Position numbers and translations under genes: made by a program
Notes under the pieces: model-generated
What the model saw: only the letters and a program-made list of their open reading frames with translations
Databases searched by the model: none
Told to the model about the DNA's origin: nothing
Assembly: GCF_014217835.1 (NCBI RefSeq)
Contig: NZ_CP055263.1
Span: 1,769,501-1,833,500 of the forward strand
Source: Metabacillus sp. KUDC1714
Lineage (GTDB): Bacteria > Bacillota > Bacilli > Bacillales > Bacillaceae
Direction: 5' to 3'
Length of the DNA stretch: 64,000 bases
Shown: piece by piece, positions 16,399-24,187 of the stretch
Numbering within the stretch: position 1 is the first letter of the stretch
How the letters are laid out: each line of letters starts with the position of its first letter

Positions 16399-17031
16399 CT
16401 ATTTTACTAGTGAATGCTTAAAAGCATAGATGACTGCTTGTGTACGATCCTGTACCTCAAGCTTACTTAATATGTTGCTCACATGCGTTTTAGCTGTTTT
16501 CAAGGCAATAAACAACTCATCAGCAATTTCTTGATTTGATTTCCCCTCAGCCATTAGCATAAGAATCTCCATTTCTCGGGATGTTAATTGATCATGAGGA
16601 TGTGTTACATCTTTTTGACGCATTTTCATCATCATTTTTCCCGTTACTTCAGGTTCAAGAATGGATTGCCCATGAAATGTCGAGCGGACAGCACCCGCAA
16701 TTTCACTTGCTTTTGACGTTTTTAATAAATAGCTTGTTGCCCCAGCCTCTAATGCTGGATATACCTTTTCATCGTCAAGAAAGCTTGTAACGATAATAAT
16801 TTTTGCCTCCGGCCATGCCTCAATGATTTGTTTTGTTGCTTCGATTCCATCCATTTCCTTCATCACTAAATCCATTAAAATAATATCTGGACGTAAGCTA
16901 AGCGAAAGCTCGACACCTTTCTTACCATTATCAGCTTCACCAATGACTTCGATGTCCGGCTGAGCAGATAAATAAGAAGAAACCCCAATCCTTACCATTT
17001 CATGATCATCAACAAATACCACTTTTATCAT
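16399..17031 (-). CDS. liaR: Response regulator LiaR
   Basis: The 210-residue NarL/FixJ-type regulator has a receiver domain with DDHE at 8-11, the phospho-acceptor Asp in IILMDLVM near 54 and Lys in LLKTSKASE near 104. A LuxR-type helix-turn-helix occupies about 145-205 ([20 protein letters not shown]). It overlaps liaS by four bases. With LiaF and LiaS it forms the cell-envelope stress system. Phosphorylated LiaR activates the liaIH operon, and a 20-base palindrome upstream of liaI here is a likely target. Confidence 0.92.
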   Translation of the reverse strand: MIKVVFVDDHEMVRIGVSSYLSAQPDIEVIGEADNGKKGVELSLSLRPDIILMDLVMKEMDGIEATKQIIEAWPEAKIIIVTSFLDDEKVYPALEAGATSYLLKTSKASEIAGAVRSTFHGQSILEPEVTGKMMMKMRQKDVTHPHDQLTSREMEILMLMAEGKSNQEIADELFIALKTAKTHVSNILSKLEVQDRTQAVIYAFKHSLVK

Positions 17032-18068
17032 TCCACATCACCCTCTATCTGCAATACAGGAACCCTTACCTCTAACCTTGTTCCCTTGTTTTTCAAGCTA
17101 ACAATTTTCAATGTACCACCAATTTCAACTGCTCGTTCGCGCATATTTTGCAAGCCATAAGATCCCGTTTTCCCCTCATCAACCTCAAAACCAATGCCAT
17201 CGTCTGTTACTCGCATAATGACAAAATCATCCCGTTTAATTAACAGGACATCAAGGCTTGTTGCTTTTGCATGACGAAGGGTGTTCGATACAGACTCTTG
17301 AAGAATCCTGAATAAATGGTCTTCAACCCCTTTATCCAGTGGGATCGGCTCTACCTTCCACTTTATATTCATAGTCACCTTTTGTATTAATTCTACCAAT
17401 AATTCCTGAACACCTTCCTGAAGTGACTTTCCCTTTAAAGCGGCAGGACGTAAATGCAAAAGCAGAGCCCTCATTTCAAGCTGTGATTGGTGGATTGTTT
17501 CCTCAATTAATTTTAACTGTTTTGACTCTCTATCATCTGATAGTGGCTTTGATTCTGTAATCGCCGACATCATCATAGAGGCAGCAAATAGCTGTTGACT
17601 GACTGAATCATGAAGCTCACGGGCTAATCGATTTCTTTCTTGAGATACCATTTCCTGGATTATTTTTTCCTGATCCTCTGCTTTTTCATTTGCTAGCTTC
17701 TGAGAAAGCTTAGTTTGCTCAAATATATGTTTTTGCACCTTTTCAATTCTAACCCAAATATCATGAACTTCAGGAATTGCATGTGGCTCAACTGGTATTG
17801 TACGTCCCTTTTCAAGCTCCCTTACTGCTGTTTCAACAGTAAGAAGTTGTTTTTTCCAAAAATACCCTAATATTAACCCGTAACATACTCCCAACAGAAG
17901 GCATACACTTGGAACAATATAGATAAAGGGTAAATCGATCACCCTCCTCTCCCACAATGAACTCCAGCTCCCCAAAGGAAACGCAATAAAAAACATAATC
18001 GAAAATAAAATAAATAACACAAGTGAAAAAATTGCAGCGAGCAGAATCTGTCTTTGGATAATACTCAT
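17028..18068 (-). CDS. liaS: Sensor histidine kinase LiaS
   Basis: The 346-residue kinase has two N-terminal membrane helices (about 10-35 and 45-68) with a very short outside loop, as in intramembrane-sensing kinases. A linker follows, then a HisKA_3 domain with phospho-acceptor His near 153 in [13 protein letters not shown]. The HATPase_c domain shows [17 protein letters not shown] and [12 protein letters not shown]. It overlaps liaF and liaR by four bases on either side, so translation is coupled. LiaS phosphorylates LiaR when lipid-II-binding antibiotics or other envelope damage relieve LiaF inhibition; that mechanism is known for B. subtilis and assumed here. Confidence 0.92.
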   Translation of the reverse strand: MSIIQRQILLAAIFSLVLFILFSIMFFIAFPLGSWSSLWERRVIDLPFIYIVPSVCLLLGVCYGLILGYFWKKQLLTVETAVRELEKGRTIPVEPHAIPEVHDIWVRIEKVQKHIFEQTKLSQKLANEKAEDQEKIIQEMVSQERNRLARELHDSVSQQLFAASMMMSAITESKPLSDDRESKQLKLIEETIHQSQLEMRALLLHLRPAALKGKSLQEGVQELLVELIQKVTMNIKWKVEPIPLDKGVEDHLFRILQESVSNTLRHAKATSLDVLLIKRDDFVIMRVTDDGIGFEVDEGKTGSYGLQNMRERAVEIGGTLKIVSLKNKGTRLEVRVPVLQIEGDVE

Positions 18069-18799
18069 ACTCGCTTCACCTCAAGTTTACCTGTAATACT
18101 TGCGGTAATAAGCTTCACTTTCTGTTCGGCAGACTCATATTCTGCGGTTTCATAGACAATGGTCTCATTTATAACTCGCTGCTCCTGCTCCTGAAAAACC
18201 GCTACAGTTCCAGCCATAATCGAATGATTGATATGAACTTCAACCTCATACGGAACAAGGATTTGAACATTACCGACTAAATTACGAATTGCTATAATCG
18301 CTTCCCCTTTTGGTAATACGGTATCACTAAGATCAATGACTGTGTTCGCAATGCCAACCTGGATATTTACATCATTCCATTCATAAACATGCTCCGGTGT
18401 CTGCTGACTCGTAAAGAATTTATTTTCAAAGATCTTTTGTCTCTTTAAATAAGGTTCTGATTCTGCTTTAAAATTGCCCTCTAAAATAACAGGCTTAATT
18501 ACTTTAGGCTGCTTTTGTGATTGAAAAAATTGCACGATTATATATAAAAGGACGACACATAGAAAATAGCGAAAGGTCATCATATTTAGCACCGTTCCGA
18601 TAAGCCAAATCCAACCAATCCAAAAGAAGGCCTTCCCCACAAATCGAGGCTTCCACTTCCTTCCTAAATAAATAAAGCCAATCGATAAAACAAATGTGAC
18701 AATTAAGCCTCCATTAAAAAACAAGACCTCTAATAGAAGGAGGAGAATCCCTATTAAAATGATCCAGTTTAAGTAATCTGATTTAATGTTTCGTAGCAT
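18065..18799 (-). CDS. liaF: LiaF, membrane inhibitor of LiaRS
   Basis: About 244 residues. I start it at the ATG at 18799 (MLRNIKSDY) because AAGGAGG lies eight bases before it; the frame runs upstream into a repeat hairpin but has no ribosome site there. The N-terminal hundred residues hold about four hydrophobic helices with a basic turn GRKWKPRF. The rest is a soluble beta-rich LiaF domain with NTVIDLSDTVLPKGEAI and NLVGNVQILVPYEVEV. LiaF keeps LiaS inactive until the envelope is stressed. It is the first gene of liaFSR; the liaG gene that precedes liaF in B. subtilis is absent. Confidence 0.9.
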   Translation of the reverse strand: MLRNIKSDYLNWIILIGILLLLLEVLFFNGGLIVTFVLSIGFIYLGRKWKPRFVGKAFFWIGWIWLIGTVLNMMTFRYFLCVVLLYIIVQFFQSQKQPKVIKPVILEGNFKAESEPYLKRQKIFENKFFTSQQTPEHVYEWNDVNIQVGIANTVIDLSDTVLPKGEAIIAIRNLVGNVQILVPYEVEVHINHSIMAGTVAVFQEQEQRVINETIVYETAEYESAEQKVKLITASITGKLEVKRV

Positions 18800-18837
18800 G
18801 AGATAGCCTCCTTCCAATGAAATAGCGTAATTAGAAA

Positions 18838-18893
18838 CATAAGTCGATTCATAATAGAAGGTGCAATTACCTTCCATTATGAATTGACTTATA
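18838..18893. repeat. Isolated hairpin resembling the core of repeat family A
   Basis: CATAAGTC, ATTCATAAT and GAAGGT pair with ACCTTC, ATTATGAAT and GACTTATA in a near-perfect long hairpin just upstream of liaF. The GAAGG-loop-CCTTC core is the same as in the middle of family A copies. Confidence 0.7.
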
Positions 18894-18922
18894 TCTTAAG
18901 ATTGCAATGCCTAGTTTATGCT

Positions 18923-19045
18923 GAACAAAAGCGCAAGCGCCTTGATCAGCCTCGGGCAATAAGATGATTTAGAATAGAAGGCGTCCTTTGCCTTCAATTC
19001 TAAATTAGCTAGACCCTAGAGGGGCTAGGCGCTGGAGCTGGATGT
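18923..19045 (+). repeat. Dispersed palindromic repeat family A, copy 3
   Basis: The copy reads AAGCGCAAGCGCCTTGATCAG, then a central hairpin (AGAATAGAAGGCG / GCCTTCAATTCT), then AGGGGCTAGGCGCTGGAGCT. It lies between liaH and liaF, separating the two halves of the lia locus. Confidence 0.8.
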
Positions 19046-19090
19046 CGTGCGCTTATCCACAGTACAAGAATTTTATAATTTCCTTAGCAA

Positions 19091-19121
19091 TAAATAAGGC
19101 GTAGAAACCTACGCCTTATTA
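19091..19121 (-). terminator. Probable terminator of liaIH
   Basis: ATAAGGCGTAG and CTACGCCTTAT form a perfect eleven-base stem. The following T run is interrupted (TTATTTATTG), so read-through into liaFSR is plausible, as known in B. subtilis. Confidence 0.7.
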
Positions 19122-19137
19122 GCATACCATGTTTTAA

Positions 19138-19785
19138 TTATGAAATAGTATTTGTTTCTTGGTTTTTCTGTTGTTTTTCAAGCTGTGCAATTCGTGCATC
19201 AATTGTATTGCGATGGTAAGCTGAATTTACTTGATGCTCTAAACGATCAAGATAGCTTTCCATTTCTTCAAAACGATAGAATGCCTTTGTCGAATAGCTG
19301 TTGTTATCTACAACTTTGTTCATACGGTGGTGGGCACGAGCCATATTCTCTCTACCCATAAGCTCCATACGTTTAATATGCATATCCTTTAGCTTATGCT
19401 TCATCTCTTCATATTTTTGTTCAAGCTCCTCAAGTTGACGATTTGTTTGCCCACGTGATTCATTTAAACGCGCAACTCGTTCCTCGTAATAAGTTTGCTC
19501 CTTTAGAGCAAATTCATAAAGCTCTGCTTCTCCAGCTTTTGAAGCAATTTCAGCTTGATGCTTACGCTTTTCAGCTAAATGCACTGCCTCATTGTATTCA
19601 CGATTAAACTCTTCCTTTAATAGGTATTGTCGTTCAACAAGCTTACGTACCTTATCCGTTTCATTTTCACATTGTCTTAAATAATGATTAAGCACAGATA
19701 TTGGGTTTTTTTGCTCCTTTTGATCGATTACCTCATGAAGATCAGCTGAAATTGAATCCCTTATTCTAGTAAAAATGTTTGCCAT
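19138..19785 (-). CDS. liaH: PspA/IM30-family phage-shock protein LiaH
   Basis: A 215-residue, almost entirely helical protein of the PspA/Vipp1 family. I start it at the ATG at 19785 (MANIFTRIRDSISADLHEV), which has AAAAGGAGAG seven bases upstream; the reading frame extends further but would overlap liaI. Long coiled-coil stretches cover about 55-165, rich in Glu, Lys and Gln. The N-terminal amphipathic helix is the membrane-binding element in this family. LiaH forms large rings under the membrane during envelope stress and is recruited by LiaI. It lies 31 bases after liaI in the same operon. Confidence 0.9.
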   Translation of the reverse strand: MANIFTRIRDSISADLHEVIDQKEQKNPISVLNHYLRQCENETDKVRKLVERQYLLKEEFNREYNEAVHLAEKRKHQAEIASKAGEAELYEFALKEQTYYEERVARLNESRGQTNRQLEELEQKYEEMKHKLKDMHIKRMELMGRENMARAHHRMNKVVDNNSYSTKAFYRFEEMESYLDRLEHQVNSAYHRNTIDARIAQLEKQQKNQETNTIS

Positions 19786-19816
19786 TATTATCTCTCCTTT
19801 TAAGTTGTTATTTCTA

Positions 19817-20167
19817 TTACAAATTCCCTTTAAGATCATTCCATTCTTTTTCAAAGTTTGTGAATGGATCATTATCTTCCATTTTTTTAGCTGCTGTTGG
19901 GTTTTTCCATTTTTTAAAGACAATATATAGGACATAAACAGCAACAAATCCTAAGATAGCTGGAAGGTTAGATGCTGATGCAAATAATGCAATGACACCA
20001 ATGATCGCTAAGACAACTTTATTAAATGTTGAATTTGTTTTGATAAAGCCTTTATATGCGTAGTACATGATAAGTAGGCTGATTCCTAATGCGATCATAG
20101 GGGCAAGATTTGAAAGCAATACAACCACTGCCACCCCGCCTAAAAGTAAGTAACCAAATTTTTTCAT
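19817..20167 (-). CDS. liaI: LiaI-like membrane anchor of LiaH
   Basis: The 116-residue protein has hydrophobic segments at about 5-20, 24-42, 49-66 and 69-85. An acidic cytoplasmic tail with KKMEDNDPFTNFEKEWNDLK follows. B. subtilis LiaI is a small membrane protein of similar size that recruits LiaH; sequence conservation between LiaI proteins is low, so the name rests on position directly before liaH, topology, and the LiaR-type palindrome upstream. The ATG follows AGGAGGAAATG. First gene of liaIH. Confidence 0.8.
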   Translation of the reverse strand: MKKFGYLLLGGVAVVVLLSNLAPMIALGISLLIMYYAYKGFIKTNSTFNKVVLAIIGVIALFASASNLPAILGFVAVYVLYIVFKKWKNPTAAKKMEDNDPFTNFEKEWNDLKGNL

Positions 20168-20260
20168 TTCTCATTTCCTCCTTTCAACTTGTGTTCGTTT
20201 CTATGTCCTTATCTTACCTACTTTTGAAAATCCTCATAACGAGCGCTAGCTTTATTTTCA

Positions 20261-20280
20261 TCTAAGACTTGAGGCTTAGA
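20261..20280 (-). promoter_or_regulatory. Candidate LiaR-binding palindrome upstream of liaI
   Basis: TCTAAGCCTCAAGTCTTAGA (minus strand) has perfect six-base arms and lies about 95 bases before the liaI start. LiaR boxes are inverted repeats upstream of the liaI promoter in B. subtilis. I could not fix the -35 and -10. Apart from this, the 337-base gap to yhfW shows no feature I can support. Confidence 0.6.
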
Positions 20281-20504
20281 CCAGATCAGACTACCTTCAA
20301 TTCTGGCTTAAAAAAAGGGATAGAACCCGCTATTCAGCTATATTCAGTCAGCATTTTTCACCACAGTAGCGCTACTCATATTCCCCCTTCATCTTAAACA
20401 TGCTTAGCTTAAGCTTTACCGTTTTGTATACGTGGTACATGATTTCAATGACTTTGGTAAAAATTATCTGTATGGAAAATGATTGTTATTAAGGAGGATT
20501 TCAA

Positions 20505-22049
20505 ATGACCGAAGAATTTCCACAAGGAAAAATGCCTTATGAACCAGAACCATACTGGAAGGAATCAACACAGTTACCTACATTCTCACCGCTTTCCATT
20601 GATACGGAAGTTGATGTTGCAATTGTTGGAGGTGGGATTACGGGGATAACTACTGCTTATTTGTTAACAAAGCAAGGGATGAAGGTTGCCATCCTAGAAG
20701 CAAGCCAAATTCTAAACGGTACGACCGGACACACTACTGCGAAAATAACAGCACAGCATGGTTTGATCTATGATGAATTCATTCAACATATCGGTGAAGA
20801 AAAAACAAAACAATATTATGAAGCAAATAATGATGCACTTAACTTCGTTCGACAAACTGTTAAAGACCTAGCAATAGAATGTGATTTATCAGAAGAGGAT
20901 GCCTATATGTATGCGATAAGTGATGACTATGCGCAAAAAATTATGAAGGAATACGAAGCTTATCAAAAGCTAGGAATACATAGTGATTTCTCTGAAGATA
21001 TTCCTTTACCAATAGATGTCAAAGGTGCAGTCATTATGAAAAGCCAAGCTCAATTCCACCCCTTAAGTTATTTAAAAGCACTTGTGAATGAAATAACAAA
21101 TGCTGGCGGAGAAATTTACGAACAAACAACAGCAATTGATATTGATGAAACAACACCAAAACCAATGATTATTACACGCGAGGGTCGTCGAGTTGCTTGT
21201 AAGTATGCAATTGCATGCTCTCACTTTCCGTTCTTTGACGGCAAAGGTTTTTACTTTACAAGACTGCATGCAGAGCGATCTTATATTTTAGGAGTCAAAA
21301 CAAAACAGGAGTTTCCTGGTGGTATGTTCTACAGTGCTGATTCTCCTACGCGATCTTTACGTTACACACCGATGATGAATGGAGAAAAGTTAGTTTTAAT
21401 AAGCGGGGATGGCCATAAAACAGGTCAAGGTACGTCTACCCATAAGCACTATAAAGCACTTGAAGAATTCGGTGAGGGAGTGTTGGGAATTGAAGAAATC
21501 AAATACCGTTGGTCTGCACAAGATCTCTATACCCTAGACAAAGTCCCTTATGTTGGACCTATCACTTCAAAAAAGCCAAATATTCTCGTCGCAACAGGTT
21601 ATCGTAAGTGGGGGATGTCAAATGGAACAGCGGCAGCAAAATTGCTTAGTGACTTTGTCTTAGAAAAAGAAAACTCATATCAGGAATTATATAGTCCATC
21701 ACGTTTTTATGCAGATCCAAGCATCAAAAAGTTCCTCATGCAAAACTTAGATGTAGCAGGACATTTAATTGAGGGGAAAATCGATATTGCGGATAAGCGA
21801 ATTGAAGATATTGCAAATGATGAAGGTTCAGTTGTAGTTGTAAACGGAAAACGCGCTGGCTGTTATAAGGATAAAGAGGGGAATATAAACCTCGTTGACA
21901 CAACCTGTACTCATATGGGCTGTGAAGTAGAGTGGAATAGCGGTGACCGCTCTTGGGATTGCCCATGTCATGGCTCTAGATTTTCAGTTTCTGGTGATGT
22001 TCTTGAAGGACCAGCTAAAAAACCATTGAAAAAGGTAGATTTGCATTAA
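20505..22049 (+). CDS. yhfW: FAD-dependent oxidoreductase with C-terminal Rieske domain (YhfW-like)
   Basis: The 514-residue protein joins two domains. The first (about 30-400) is a D-amino-acid-oxidase-type flavoprotein with the dinucleotide motif VAIVGGGITGITTAYLL near 36 and NGTTGHTTAKITAQHG near 72. The second (about 430-510) is a Rieske domain with CTHMGC and CPCHGSRF, giving the two Cys-x-His pairs that hold a [2Fe-2S] cluster. The domain order and length match B. subtilis YhfW. The natural substrate is unknown; an amine or amino acid is likely from the first domain. Single gene, GGAGGA ribosome site, strong terminator. Confidence 0.88.
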   Translation: MTEEFPQGKMPYEPEPYWKESTQLPTFSPLSIDTEVDVAIVGGGITGITTAYLLTKQGMKVAILEASQILNGTTGHTTAKITAQHGLIYDEFIQHIGEEKTKQYYEANNDALNFVRQTVKDLAIECDLSEEDAYMYAISDDYAQKIMKEYEAYQKLGIHSDFSEDIPLPIDVKGAVIMKSQAQFHPLSYLKALVNEITNAGGEIYEQTTAIDIDETTPKPMIITREGRRVACKYAIACSHFPFFDGKGFYFTRLHAERSYILGVKTKQEFPGGMFYSADSPTRSLRYTPMMNGEKLVLISGDGHKTGQGTSTHKHYKALEEFGEGVLGIEEIKYRWSAQDLYTLDKVPYVGPITSKKPNILVATGYRKWGMSNGTAAAKLLSDFVLEKENSYQELYSPSRFYADPSIKKFLMQNLDVAGHLIEGKIDIADKRIEDIANDEGSVVVVNGKRAGCYKDKEGNINLVDTTCTHMGCEVEWNSGDRSWDCPCHGSRFSVSGDVLEGPAKKPLKKVDLH

Positions 22050-22052
22050 TTA

Positions 22053-22082
22053 AGGGTCAGACATATGTCTGACCCCTTTTTA
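22053..22082. terminator. Terminator after yhfW
   Basis: GGGTCAGACATATGTCTGACCC is a perfect palindrome followed by CCTTTTT. A partial match, GTCAGACATATGTC, also occurs at 2819-2832 without a T run. Confidence 0.85.
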
Positions 22083-22092
22083 ACAGTTAAGA

Positions 22093-22242
22093 AAGTTTAA
22101 AATTTTGTACTTAGTTTTGGTGTCTAGCTCCAGCGCCTAGCCCATCTTGGGCCTAAGCCACAAATGAATCGAAGACAAAGAACGCCTTCTATTCATTTGC
22201 GTTTTATTGCCCGAGGCTGATAAAGGCGCGTGCGCTTTTCTT
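22093..22242 (-). repeat. Dispersed palindromic repeat family A, copy 4 (inverted)
   Basis: A full copy in the opposite orientation, between the convergent yhfW and desaturase genes. Read on the minus strand it gives AAGCGCACGCGCC, the central GAAGGCG hairpin, then TAGGCGCTGGAGCTAGAC and AAGTACAAAATTTT. It directly abuts the desaturase stop codon. Confidence 0.8.
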
Positions 22243-23359
22243 ATTCCTCTTTAACAACTTTACCAATTTTCGCCTTTGATTTCTTAATGATTCTAACTAA
22301 TGTATCTTCCTTATCAAGCTTGTTAAACGTTATATTTGAAATATCTAGTCCATGACCTAACGTTTCATATACATGTCCTTGTCTAGGATCTATTAGTTTA
22401 TTTCCTTCATAATAAATACGCGGTGTTTTCCAGAGTGCTACTAACGCTTTTCCTATAGGCATTTCATGATAGCGCTCAGGCCACATACTTTTAATATGTT
22501 CCTTTACTAATGGGTAATACTTTGAGCTCATCCCTGGAAAAAGATGATGCTCTGTATGATATGAAAAATTAAAGTGTAAGACATCAACCCATTTTGGGAC
22601 AGTTACCGTTAAGCTATTTGCTAACGGATCATTCACCTCAGTAATTGGGTTCAAACGGTGGTTTGTTGAGATATACCCCATAACAATTGCATTCGCAATA
22701 AATAAAGGTAATAAGAAAGCAAAAAACCATTTATATGGTCCCATAATGAACAACAGGGAGATCCAAAATACCCATGGTAAGATGAATTGCATCCACACTG
22801 AAGGCTGATGCTTCGGATTAAATTCTTTTATATAAGCAGTAAACATTTTAGCTGAATGTAATGAAAACATCACAGTTAATGAACAAAAGCTTACAAATGC
22901 TCGAAATCCCTGTGGTAAGCGATAGATCCAACTTAAAATTTTCGTTTTAGAAAGCCTTTCTAGTGTTGGCCATGAATCAGGATCATGGTCCTCTTTCTGT
23001 GTATGCACGTGATGTGTTAAGTTATGCCACTTTCTCCAGAGTCTTGGTCCAGTGCTTAATGGCCAAAACGCAATAGCACCTAATAAATCTCGTAGCCACG
23101 GTTTTCTAACAACCGTACCATGTAAAATTTCATGCCCAAGAAATCCCATTGCTGCAAAACTAGTACCAAGTACTATTGCAATAGCTAAGTAAATAAACGG
23201 ATTTAAAGAAAATAAACCAATTGTTAAAAACCCTGCTATGACAATTAGCAGATAGGCTAATCCTCCCCAGAGGCGTCCAGGAACAGGCTTAAATGCCTTT
23301 TTCGGTAATTTGGGAGATATACGCGCGGCATACCATGCAAATGAATGAAGTTCTTTCAT
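22241..23359 (-). CDS. Membrane fatty acid desaturase
   Basis: About 372 residues. I start it at the ATG at 23359 (MKELHSFAWY), which has GGAAGGAGT seven bases upstream. The three histidine boxes that hold the di-iron site are present: GHEILHG near 78, KWHNLTHHVHT near 113 and FNFSYHTEHHLFP near 265. Several hydrophobic helices surround them. These enzymes put a double bond into acyl chains of membrane lipids, using oxygen and an electron donor, which keeps membranes fluid in the cold. Box 3 begins with H rather than the Q of cytochrome-b5 front-end desaturases. Single gene; regiospecificity cannot be told. Confidence 0.88.
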   Translation of the reverse strand: MKELHSFAWYAARISPKLPKKAFKPVPGRLWGGLAYLLIVIAGFLTIGLFSLNPFIYLAIAIVLGTSFAAMGFLGHEILHGTVVRKPWLRDLLGAIAFWPLSTGPRLWRKWHNLTHHVHTQKEDHDPDSWPTLERLSKTKILSWIYRLPQGFRAFVSFCSLTVMFSLHSAKMFTAYIKEFNPKHQPSVWMQFILPWVFWISLLFIMGPYKWFFAFLLPLFIANAIVMGYISTNHRLNPITEVNDPLANSLTVTVPKWVDVLHFNFSYHTEHHLFPGMSSKYYPLVKEHIKSMWPERYHEMPIGKALVALWKTPRIYYEGNKLIDPRQGHVYETLGHGLDISNITFNKLDKEDTLVRIIKKSKAKIGKVVKEE

Positions 23360-23466
23360 AACATTACTCCTTCCATAATCAACTATATTCTTAATGTTAG
23401 TGTCAAAAATCGACCACATCTGGATTAGAAAGTTATTATTAATAATCTTTCCCGGTCTTTATCTTA

Positions 23467-23554
23467 GGCTTTTTTCATAAACTTTGTTGCTATTTACCAA
23501 GTAGTTCGTGTGGTTGATTTGAGTTTAAAAACAACAATCTCTAAGAAAAAAGCC
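23467..23554. mobile_element. Short MITE (88 bp) with 8-bp target duplication
   Basis: The element runs from GGCTTTTTTC to GAAAAAAGCC. Its left end GGCTTTTTTCATAAACTTTG and the inverted right end GGCTTTTTTCTTAGAGATTG match over most of 25 bases, including a shared TTGTTG. It is flanked by TTATCTTA (23459-23466) and TTATCCTA (23555-23562), a target duplication with one change. The ends match those of the 218-bp element at 55130, without its GC-rich centre. Confidence 0.75.
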
Positions 23555-23755
23555 TTATCCTATTAACAGCAACATGGTTAATCGTACCAAGCTAAATAAC
23601 AAATAGCAATGACACTTTATTACCAGGTGCTAATAATAGGTTATAAAGTGACTGATGTGTGAATTTTTAACAGGTAAAATAAGCTTTTATTTCTTCATGT
23701 TAATACCCATATTGGATAGACTAAAAACTAACATTACAAAAAGGAGATGATCAAT

Positions 23756-23905
23756 TTGAACAAAACAAACCACAATCAAAATGTCAAAAACCCCTATAGC
23801 GGAAAAATATACAAAAGGAAATCTGAAGCCCTTTCAGAATACAACATAACACTTCCAGAACAACCAGTTCCTCAACCAAAGGATTATGAAGAAATAGAAT
23901 ATTGA
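23756..23905 (+). CDS. Small protein with TTG start (49 aa)
   Basis: A 49-codon frame opens at a TTG nine bases after AAGGAGATGA, an excellent ribosome site. The product is polar and basic at first (NKTNHNQNVKNPYSGKIYKR), then acidic and proline-rich, ending PQPKDYEEIEY. No membrane segment or known motif is visible. I do not recognise it. The ribosome site and the codon composition support a real gene; small polar proteins of this sort are common among sporulation products, but no sporulation promoter could be defined. After it, from 23906 to 24126, I see nothing supportable. Confidence 0.6.
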   Translation: MNKTNHNQNVKNPYSGKIYKRKSEALSEYNITLPEQPVPQPKDYEEIEY

Positions 23906-24126
23906 TGATATGACGAAGGAAAATCGGAGTCAACAAAAACATACTATTTCATTTATTTTAAAATCATTTTTTGCTTATAAATCCAAGTCCGATTTCTTTC
24001 CTTCCTACAGAAATAGATTATCCCACAACCTTATTGTAATTATACAAGGGAAGGATATGGATTTTTTTGCAAATTTATACAATTACCCTTACTTCATCAA
24101 GCATAAAACATAGTTTTAAAAAAATA

Positions 24127-24187
24127 AAAGCTGAATCAATAAGACCTGCTCTTTTGAAGCCTGAGCATCTTATTGATTCAGCCTTTT
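24127..24187. terminator. Terminator of the nas operon, probably bidirectional
   Basis: GCTGAATCAATAAGA pairs with TCTTATTGATTCAGC in a 15-base stem with a second inner stem (GCTC/GAGC). T-rich tails lie on both sides. It overlaps the nasF stop codon. Confidence 0.85.

Noticed and set aside
19055..19063. Single DnaA box TTATCCACA near liaH
   Set aside because: An isolated nine-base match is expected by chance in AT-rich DNA.
23910..24113. Plus-strand 67-codon frame after the 49-residue gene
   Set aside because: No ribosome site and low-complexity translation; probably chance.
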